A DNA stretch of 64,000 nucleotides, taken from Bryobacterales bacterium (GTDB taxonomy: Bacteria > Acidobacteriota > Terriglobia > Bryobacterales > Bryobacteraceae). The notes under the pieces are model-generated. The model saw only the letters and a program-made list of their open reading frames with translations, searched no databases and had not been told where the DNA came from. Shown piece by piece: positions 57,232 to 64,000 of the stretch; position 1 is the stretch's first letter, and every line of letters begins with the position of its first letter. The translations under genes and the position numbers were made by a program. The stretch is from assembly GCA_003167495.1 (NCBI GenBank), contig PMSX01000047.1, positions 1 through 64,000 on the forward strand, in the 5' to 3' direction.

Positions 57232-57698
57232 ACCGCCTCCAATAGTTCCTATCGTTCGGTGCGCATAAATGACGTTCGGCAACACCGTGTAAACCGCAGT
57301 GTCGACGACCCGAATTGCCACGTTTTATCGCTGCCAGGTTTAAGCCGCTCCGCATACTGGGACATTCTACCCCTAAGATATTGCGTGAGGCAACCGCCTT
57401 CCCCAAAGGATTTGTATCCGGGGTGCTGTCTGTCGCCCGCGTTCTGTTTCCTTCCCTTGAATTGCCAACTGGGCCTCTTTCATTCGCCATACCGAACGCA
57501 GATGTCGTAGAAGGAAAGCGAAAAAGTGCGGTCACCAACTGGCAAAACCACCGATGTTCTCTCCCCTTCCCCGCACCTATTACTGAATGCGTAAATTATC
57601 TCCAAAACTGCCCAGGTGCTACGAAAATGGTTAGCTCGCAAGAAGATCGGGCGCTTACACTTTTTTCCACTCGCGGAGATAAAGCTTTCAGAATTCGA
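57232..57698. other. 467-base gap, nothing recognised
   Basis: Short frames exist on both strands, but none has protein-like features or a good ribosome site. Confidence 0.45.
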
Positions 57699-59105
57699 TC
57701 ATTCTAACTCACGTGGTACAAGCGCTATAAACGGCACTTGTTGCTGCGAGAATGCGTCCCGTAGCCCTTGAGAGAAAAATGGAGGTGCATGATCTCCCAC
57801 GACGATGAAAACAGTCGGAGTTAGCCGTTCTTCCGATGCGACATGAGCGATGGCTCTGTGTGCATTCTGCACCAATCGCGACCAGATGCAAAGTGTCTCC
57901 TCTTCACTGGTGCCGGTTTTACAATAATCCGATTCGGGTCCTTTTTTATCGAAGGGGATATGTGAGTTTAATGTGACCCAGTGGATGAATACGGGCGTTG
58001 CCGGACCAGCCTGAAGCAAACGATAACCAATGAACTTCGCAACATCCACATCACAGGTGCCGATCAGGCCGCCAGGGCACGTTCTCATCCCCATGCGTGC
58101 GAGGTCGGGCCGAAACAAGCTTGTTCCAAACCCAATTCTTGGGAACCATCGGTCGCGCCCATACATTCTAGCCTCGAAGTTGTTTATTCCAACGGTCAGG
58201 TAGCCGTGATCGTGGAAAACAGCGGGTAGGCAACTCCGTAATTCGTCCGCTGACGCAGAGGCCACGCCATGCGAAAAAGTATGCCCGCATAACTCACGTG
58301 TCTCTCCTTCGAGCGTTGCTCCAAAGAATGGGACAAGGCCGGTTTCCAGGCGGTAGCGCTTCCGTAATGCGGGAGTTTCGTAGGATTGCAAGATCTCCGC
58401 GGCGGCTACTGAATTTCGGAGCATGCCCCAGGATTCCACAAGCACTAAAACGACGTTAACGTGCTCGTCAAGAATCGCAGCCCTATATTTGGAAAGTATT
58501 ATTTCAGACGCTGAATCGACGGGAACACTAGGCTGGGGTCGGGTCCAATATTCGGCAATGCGCGTGCGCTGCACCAGAGTATATGCCAGCACAACAGCGG
58601 GCATGCGCACGAGGTGTGCGCGGCCCGTTATTGTGTCCGTGTGCTGAGAAACGTAGCGGCCGCGGCTAATATCCGACCCCAACGCCAGGACCGCCAGTGC
58701 GATGAGAACCACGGGGACCAGCTTGGCCCCTGCAACTTTCCTTGGAAGGATTAGATAGATCGATCCTGCCGCCACCGCCAAATAAGCGATGACACCACTG
58801 GCGTAGGCAGCCAGCGTCGGGTAAGGAAGGAGTCCAATGTATTTCACAGCATCCAAAGCATCTGCAGGCGTGAAGTAGTAAATATGGGCCACTGGTTCGA
58901 AGAGATCGAAAAGCAGATCGATGGTGATCAGCCCGAAGACAATTCGCGAAGGGAGAAAAACCAATAGCGCAGCGAGGACAAGGACGTCGATGTTGATGTA
59001 GCCCCGCAAAAACCGGGCCATCGGAACAAACGTGGCACAGGCAATGAGATTTGGGATAACGATCAAGGCGACCAGAACACGGAGCCATTCGAAAACGCTT
59101 ACCAT
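57699..59105 (-). CDS. Membrane sulfatase-fold enzyme (LtaS/EptA-like)
   Basis: 468 residues: four or five membrane helices (about 5-170), then an alkaline-phosphatase-superfamily catalytic domain. VLVLVESWG supplies the first metal Glu, the GATLEGETREL region a likely Thr nucleophile, and VVGDHAPPFF the metal Asp and His near the end. Such enzymes transfer phosphoethanolamine or phosphoglycerol to lipids or sugars in the envelope. A specific substrate is not clear. ATG at 59105. Confidence 0.8.
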   Translation of the reverse strand: MVSVFEWLRVLVALIVIPNLIACATFVPMARFLRGYINIDVLVLAALLVFLPSRIVFGLITIDLLFDLFEPVAHIYYFTPADALDAVKYIGLLPYPTLAAYASGVIAYLAVAAGSIYLILPRKVAGAKLVPVVLIALAVLALGSDISRGRYVSQHTDTITGRAHLVRMPAVVLAYTLVQRTRIAEYWTRPQPSVPVDSASEIILSKYRAAILDEHVNVVLVLVESWGMLRNSVAAAEILQSYETPALRKRYRLETGLVPFFGATLEGETRELCGHTFSHGVASASADELRSCLPAVFHDHGYLTVGINNFEARMYGRDRWFPRIGFGTSLFRPDLARMGMRTCPGGLIGTCDVDVAKFIGYRLLQAGPATPVFIHWVTLNSHIPFDKKGPESDYCKTGTSEEETLCIWSRLVQNAHRAIAHVASEERLTPTVFIVVGDHAPPFFSQGLRDAFSQQQVPFIALVPRELE

Positions 59106-59333
59106 CCCAATATCTCGGTCAACCTACACAGCATTAGTAGGCGTTTGAGCTGCTTGCTCTCAGTGTCGGGCTAACGATTTTGTGGCAAACAGAGAGCGTT
59201 GGCAATCCGCGACGGAGGAAGATTGATCTCCGCGCGACCCCCGTGAGGCGATCAGTCGTGCCTTGGCCGAGTCGGAAACGCCGGCTTATCTCAACTGCCG
59301 AAATATTCGGGGATCTCGCGCTACCTTTCGACT

Positions 59334-60567
59334 ATGCCTGCCGCTTTCTCACGCCGCCACTTTGTCGCTGTGTCCGCCATCACTACGCAGCTCGTTCCCG
59401 CCTTGGAGGCGGCGCACGAAACAGTTACCCAACTGTCCGATCGTGACTACTGGCTCACAGTTCTTACACGTATCGCTCATCCCGTTCTCTCCGCCCTCAG
59501 CCAGAAGAAGCTGAAAGCCACCATGCCTGTCGAGGCGCCTCACAATAATGGCGCCGACCGCAGTCAGTACACCCACCTCGAAGCGCTCGGACGTCTCTTA
59601 GCGGGAATCGCACCGTGGCTCGAATCTGGCGAACTAACTGGATCGGGGAACTGCGCCGGCGCTACTCGGAGCTGGCACGCCAGTCCATCGCATCCGCCGT
59701 CGATCCTTCGTCTCCCGACTACCTGAATTTCACAAAAGGCCAGCAGCCCGTGGTCGGCGCGGCATTTCTTGCTTTGGCCGTCTTGCGCGCGCCGACCGAG
59801 CTTTTGGAGAGCCTCGCTAGCAGCACGAAGGCGAACCTGGCCGAAGCGTTACGCAGCACGCGCGCGATTCAACCGGGATTCAACAATTGGCTCCTCTTCA
59901 GCGCAATGGTGGAAGCCTTTCTATGTTTAGTCGGGGAACAATGGGATGCCAAGCGCGTCGATTACGCCATCCGTCAGCATGAAGAATGGTACAAAGGCGA
60001 CGGTATCTTGGCGATGGGCCGCAGTTTCATTGGGACTATTACAACAGCTTTGTGATTCATCCAATGCTCCTGAAGGTAGTTGAGACCGTTTCGAAGAGAT
60101 CCAATTCGTGGGAATCGTTTCGCTCTGTCATTCTGGCTCGGGCCCAACGCTATGCCGCCATACAGGAACGCTTGATTGCTTCGGATGCAAGCTGCCCCAC
60201 AGTCGGTCGATCGCTCGCCTATCGCTTTGGCGCGTTCCATTTGCTGGCGCTCATGGCGCTGCGAAAGCAGCTACCCGAGGGCGTGAAGCCGGAGCAGGTA
60301 CGCGCCGCGCTCACGGCAGTGATCCACCGGATGATCGAGGCCCCCGGCACATTCGACCGGCAGGATTGGTTGACTGTCGGGTTTTGTGGTCATCAGCCTT
60401 CGCTTGGCGAAAGCTACATCTCCACCGGGAGCTTGTATCTTTGTTCGGTGGGGTTGCTCCCGCTCGGTCTGCCAAAGGCCGACCCGTTCTGGAGCGGCGC
60501 CTCACAACCCTGGACAGCTCAGAAAATTTGGAGCGGCCAAAACATCCCAGCAGACCACGCCATCTGA
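59334..60567 (+). pseudogene. DUF2264 protein with two frameshifts
   Basis: Three frames join into one DUF2264 protein. Frame one (from ATG 59334) begins with a Tat-like SRRHFVAVSA and runs to GIAPWLES; it shifts near 59640-59655 to ELRRRYSELARQSI in the second frame; that shifts near 60000 to YLGDGPQFHWDYYNSFVIHPML in the third, ending at 60567 (IPADHAI). Total about 410 residues, the family length. Members are linked to polysaccharide degradation. Either a pseudogene or a product of indel errors. Confidence 0.8.
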
Positions 60568-60670
60568 GAATCTTTGCGCCATCGGCATCACTTCGAAGTG
60601 AGCTGGCGCGCTGGAAAACCCCGCCGTCTTTTGCAACAGGAACAGAGCGAATACGCCGTCTGAGAGGGAT

Positions 60671-62536
60671 TCAGTTCAACGGCAAGCGCCAGAGACTCGT
60701 CCCCGAATTCCACCCAAGGGCAAACCACTCGCCATTGGGCGAAAAAGCAGGCGCTGCCCCACTCGGCACTTTTATCGCCAACCGACGAACGGCCTTTCCA
60801 CTCGCCGTCTCAAAGACTGTAAGCGAACCCGACTTGTGCAGATCGTCACCGGTCGCCACCAAGATCGTACGACCTTCGCGTTCGAACTTCACCGCCGAGA
60901 CCCATTGGCCGGCAACGACACTCCACACTTTGCGCCGTGTACGCGTATCAAGAAGGAAGAGCGTGGGCTGTGCTTCCTCGGGTTTGGGGGTGCGGAGTCG
61001 AACGCCAAACGCGAGGAACTCCCCATTGGCGCTGAACACGAGCGCGCTGAGCGGATCGGATATCGTCATGTTCAGTACGATTTTCCGCGCTGCAATGTCG
61101 CACAGCGTCACGCCAGTAGAGGAAGCAGCTGCCAAGTAGCGTCCGCCTGGGCTAAAAGCGATCGGCCCGGTATTCGCGTCGGAGGCCTCGCCGAAATGAA
61201 ACAACTCCGCGCCTCCCTCTAGCGACCATACGGTCACCACTCCGCCGCAATTCGCCGCGACCCATCTAGCGGTTGAACTAAATGCCGGGGATAGTGCAGT
61301 GGCCGATCCACAATCCAGTCTGTCGGCCGACGCATTGGTGCGCGTGTCAAACACTTCCAGAGAGGACGCCCCACTCGCTGCCAAATACTCTCCGTCTTTG
61401 CTGAACGCCAAACCGTTCACGGCGCGCTTCACTCGCGGGGCCGTCACTTGCGCTTTACGCTCAATATCCCAAACTTGGAGCGCGCTGCCCAAATCAGTGC
61501 CCCCTCCATTTACCACCACCCGCCTGCCATCTGGGCTAAACGCAATCGCGCTCGGCGTGTATTGTCCCGAAACTCCGTGCGCCAGCTTCCCGGTCTCCAC
61601 ATCCCAGATATGCAGACTGAAATCGGCACCCGATGTAGCCATCCAGCGTCCATCGGGACTGACTGCAAGCATGCTGAATTCGGCACTTCGTCCGTGAATG
61701 ATGCGCGCGGGCCCACCCGCCGTGCGCCGCACCACAGCCGTATCCCCGGAAGAGGACTCATACGCGAGCCACTCGCCTGTGTTGGAGAACATCACGCGGC
61801 TCACTTGCCCCGTAAGAGTGGCGAATGGCTTGTCATTCGCCAAATCCATAATCATCGCCCGCCGCGCGGATTGGGTGCTCCGATCAATGGCAATCCACTT
61901 GCCGTTGTCCGAAACACCGCATAAAATCTCCCGCCGCGTTTGTAACAACCGCCAGTTCCCCAAATCGTAAGTGGAAAGCGAGCCGGTGGCGTCGTCTTCG
62001 CCCGATTCCTCGGCCACCAACATCGTCTGGCCATTGAAAAAGATATGTGAAACCGCCGCATCCTCCCGCCTAATCATGCGTGTCTGCTTGCCCGTTTTGA
62101 TATCCCAGAATCGCAAGATAGTACCGGTTGCCACCGTTTCCGCTGTAATCAGCGAATTGGAATCGGGCGTTATTTTCAAAAGATAGACGGTCGGCTGCGG
62201 ACCTCGAAGCACCGCAACACCCTCACCCGTCGCCGCGTTCCACAAACGCAGCGTATGGTCCAAGGAGGCGGAAGCAATGCGCGTGCCATCGCCATTCAAC
62301 GCAAGCGCCGTCACAATATTCGAATGCCCCCGCAACGTCCGGATTTCAGCGCCAGTTTCGGGGTTCCACAGCTTTAAAGTCGCATCTTCACTCGCCGAAA
62401 CAAGAAACTTGCCATTGGGGCTGAACGCCAGTGCGGTGATATTCGCCCCGTGACCGCTTTGCAGGACGATGTCGGGGGAAGCCGAATCTCCGCCCAAGGC
62501 TTGGACCAGCAGGGCGGCCAGAGTAATCAGTCTCAC
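60671..62536 (-). CDS. Exported WD40-repeat protein
   Basis: 621 residues. Signal peptide (1-18), then WD40 repeats (GHxxxxTALAFSPNGKFLVSASEDATLKLWNPET type) in two propellers. No enzyme domain. Such proteins act as periplasmic scaffolds. The start is a GTG at 62536 that overlaps the TGA of the small gene upstream (GTGA), showing coupling. Confidence 0.85.
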   Translation of the reverse strand: MRLITLAALLVQALGGDSASPDIVLQSGHGANITALAFSPNGKFLVSASEDATLKLWNPETGAEIRTLRGHSNIVTALALNGDGTRIASASLDHTLRLWNAATGEGVAVLRGPQPTVYLLKITPDSNSLITAETVATGTILRFWDIKTGKQTRMIRREDAAVSHIFFNGQTMLVAEESGEDDATGSLSTYDLGNWRLLQTRREILCGVSDNGKWIAIDRSTQSARRAMIMDLANDKPFATLTGQVSRVMFSNTGEWLAYESSSGDTAVVRRTAGGPARIIHGRSAEFSMLAVSPDGRWMATSGADFSLHIWDVETGKLAHGVSGQYTPSAIAFSPDGRRVVVNGGGTDLGSALQVWDIERKAQVTAPRVKRAVNGLAFSKDGEYLAASGASSLEVFDTRTNASADRLDCGSATALSPAFSSTARWVAANCGGVVTVWSLEGGAELFHFGEASDANTGPIAFSPGGRYLAAASSTGVTLCDIAARKIVLNMTISDPLSALVFSANGEFLAFGVRLRTPKPEEAQPTLFLLDTRTRRKVWSVVAGQWVSAVKFEREGRTILVATGDDLHKSGSLTVFETASGKAVRRLAIKVPSGAAPAFSPNGEWFALGWNSGTSLWRLPLN

Positions 62537-62718
62537 TTTTTCTTGAAGATAGACACGCCATCTGGCGTATAGATAACCACTTCCGTGTCTTTGAACGCGA
62601 TACTCACACCTTGCAGAGATTCCAGCTCAAACATTGTGCCATGCGTCGGTGCCAGCGCCAGCGCCGTGGCGGCCGGCATAAGACAAAAAACGACCGTTAG
62701 AGTTTTCACCGCTTTCAT
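62533..62718 (-). CDS. Small exported protein coupled to the WD40 gene
   Basis: 61 residues: signal peptide (1-21, ALA) and a short beta-type mature part (SLQGVSIAFKDTEVVIYTPDGVSIFKKK). Unknown function. ATG at 62718 or 62730; no good ribosome site. Overlap of four bases with the WD40 gene makes it credible. Confidence 0.55.
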   Translation of the reverse strand: MKAVKTLTVVFCLMPAATALALAPTHGTMFELESLQGVSIAFKDTEVVIYTPDGVSIFKKK

Positions 62719-62839
62719 TGTTCTGACCATAATTTGGAGGATAGCGCGAATACCAGCAGCATCTCCTGCGGCACGCTATACGTACTGAGTGTGCATTCCT
62801 GGAAGAGATTCAGTAAAGTTGTATGCAGGACCAATCATC

Positions 62840-63784
62840 GTGAATCGTAGAAAATTCAACCGTCTGGGCGCTATGGCCGCGTTGAGCCTCTGCTCCCCCT
62901 TGTCCGATGCGGAGACTTTCGATTATCCCTGGAAACTCGGCGTCATCACCGATGAAGTCAGCCCCGATCTAGCCGAAACGTTGAAAACTTTCTATCCCAA
63001 ATATCAGTTAGCGTGGGCGGAAATCCGCAACCTAAAGCTCGGCGGCAAGAACAAGTATGTCTACAAGTCCGCCTCGCCCGATGAGATCAAGGACATCCGC
63101 AAACAATTAGATGGCGCGGGCGTGAAACTCTCCATACTCGATACTGCTTTCTACAAGATCCCTCTGCCCGGCACCAAACCTTTGGGCGAAGGCGCGACGG
63201 AACTAAATCCCGGCGAAGGGGAATTCGCCCGGCAGATGGACGAATTGAAGCGGGCCGCCGACGCGGCTCATGCCCTTGGCACCAATAAGCTACGCATTTT
63301 CACTTTTTCCCGCGTTGCCGATCCAGACGCGATTTTCGACCGCATTGTGGAAGAGTTGCACAAAGCTCTAGGAGTCGCCAAAGAACAGGACGTGCTTCTC
63401 GTTGTCGAAAACGAACACAGTTGTAACACAGCTACCGGCACTGAAACCGCCAAGCTCTTCAAGGCCGTGAAAGATAGGCGGCTTATGCACAACTGGGATC
63501 CCGGCAACTGTTTTGAGGGTGGCGAAGAGCCTTTCCCGAAAGCATGGAATATGCTGGATCACACGCGCATCGGCCACATACATTTGAAAGATGCCGCAGG
63601 CAAGGCATGGAAACCGATCGGCGCCGGCGAGATCGATTTCGCCGGCCAGTTCAAGGCTCTGAAAGACATGAAGTACTCCGGAACGCTATCGCTCGAGACA
63701 CACTACCGGAATGCCGCGCACGATCTCTATGCATCGAGCGTGGAATCGATGGACGGCTTATTCGCTGTTCTAAAGAAAGTTTGA
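62840..63784 (+). CDS. Exported sugar phosphate isomerase/epimerase-like TIM barrel
   Basis: 314 residues. The N terminus NRRKFNRLGAMAALS is a Tat-like signal. The barrel shows VVENEHS (Glu metal ligand), HNWDPGN (Asp, His), GHIHLKDA (His) and LSLETHY (Glu), the metal set of AP_endonuc_2-like isomerases. Start: GTG at 62840 with AGGA nine bases upstream; the frame opens at 62789. Followed 24 bases later by an oxidoreductase gene, probably one catabolic operon. Confidence 0.85.
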   Translation: MNRRKFNRLGAMAALSLCSPLSDAETFDYPWKLGVITDEVSPDLAETLKTFYPKYQLAWAEIRNLKLGGKNKYVYKSASPDEIKDIRKQLDGAGVKLSILDTAFYKIPLPGTKPLGEGATELNPGEGEFARQMDELKRAADAAHALGTNKLRIFTFSRVADPDAIFDRIVEELHKALGVAKEQDVLLVVENEHSCNTATGTETAKLFKAVKDRRLMHNWDPGNCFEGGEEPFPKAWNMLDHTRIGHIHLKDAAGKAWKPIGAGEIDFAGQFKALKDMKYSGTLSLETHYRNAAHDLYASSVESMDGLFAVLKKV

Positions 63785-63808
63785 AAGGGCGGAAGAAAGA
63801 GAGAACCA

Positions 63809-64000
63809 ATGGAAAACAATTTGGAAAATCCAGCGCGGCGCAGCTTTTTGAAAACCGGCGCTGCGGTTCTGGCAACGGCAGCTTCGGCTAGCCGCGTGTT
63901 GGGCGCAAATGACCGGATTCGTATCGCAGTGGTCGGCCTGCGTGGCCGCGGCTGGGATCACGTCAAAGGCTACAAGCCAATTCCCGGCGTGGAAGTAGCT
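63809..64000 (+). CDS. Gfo/Idh/MocA-family oxidoreductase (partial, runs off the window)
   Basis: First 64 codons. Tat signal RRSFLKTGAAVLATAAS, then the NAD-binding start RIRIAVVGLRGRGWDHVKGY. The rest is outside the window. Downstream partner of the isomerase gene at 62840; such pairs act on sugars or inositols. Confidence 0.85.
   Translation, partial: MENNLENPARRSFLKTGAAVLATAASASRVLGANDRIRIAVVGLRGRGWDHVKGYKPIPGVEVA

Noticed and set aside
60108-61139. 343-codon plus-strand frame
   Set aside because: Spans the DUF2264 end and the WD40 gene in other frames; composition is Arg/Ser/Pro-rich as in shadows.

Overview
The window reads as chromosomal DNA of a free-living, heterotrophic Gram-negative bacterium, most likely an acidobacterium of the Bryobacterales/Solibacter type. 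The clues are periplasmic PQQ dehydrogenases with c-type cytochromes, a Ser/Thr kinase fused to a WD40-like propeller next to an ECF sigma factor and a small HExxH protein, a VWA protein of acidobacterial style, Tat-exported sugar isomerases and a Gfo/Idh/MocA enzyme, a PEP-CTERM remnant and several sigma-54 activators. This taxonomic call is inference from gene style. I saw no rRNA, tRNA, CRISPR array or intact transposase.

Layout. 0-2.5 kb: PQQ alcohol-type dehydrogenase plus diheme cytochrome. 2.7-5.8 kb: split NHEJ-type ligase and LigD-like polymerase, without Ku in view. 6-10.4 kb: SDR, a GAF/PAS sigma-54 activator and a VOC protein, then an 860-base non-coding stretch with three strong hairpins. 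11.2-13 kb: PEP-CTERM pseudogene and a DUF5996 protein. 13.4-19 kb: ECF sigma factor divergent from a metalloprotease-like protein and a receptor kinase, then a TonB-domain protein. 20.1-33.6 kb: the most interesting locus (below). 33.7-37.4 kb: broken outer-membrane transporter gene, quinone oxidoreductase and a sugar dehydrogenase. 37.6-43.2 kb: sigma factor, small stress-type proteins, an FNT channel, a 35-residue metallothionein-like protein, a VWA protein and a ClC channel. 43.5-46.9 kb: AraC regulator divergent from an SDR/cupin/aldo-keto reductase operon. 47.2-54.8 kb: CAT-like acetyltransferase, then a housekeeping operon read on the minus strand (apt-ispE-prs-rplY-pth-rpsF-rpsR-rplI-HEAT protein). 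55-64 kb: Sel1, CsgG-like, membrane sulfatase-like, frameshifted DUF2264 and WD40 genes, a sugar isomerase and a partial oxidoreductase.

Central locus. Three sites that fit the sigma-54 -24/-12 consensus exactly (TGGCA, six bases, TTGC) lie in one locus and each points at a gene. The first, behind a cluster of TGACA/TGTCA half-sites, drives a STAS-like protein, an HAE1-type RND pump, its adaptor, its outer-membrane channel and a GAF-AAA+-Fis sigma-54 activator. The other two are divergent, 230 bases apart. One drives a minus-strand operon of cytochrome-fused PQQ dehydrogenase, beta-hydroxyacid-dehydrogenase-like enzyme, aldo/keto reductase and a second STAS-like protein. The other drives a Tat-exported TIM-barrel isomerase. 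Both STAS-like proteins have D-x-A-G where the phosphorylatable serine usually sits. I propose one sigma-54 regulon that couples efflux to periplasmic oxidation of a substrate, with autoregulation by the encoded activator.

Four genes carry single-base frameshifts (PEP-CTERM, transporter, cupin, DUF2264), so either gene decay or indel errors in the assembly should be kept in mind. A non-coding repeat family is present in three copies between 35.9 and 47 kb.
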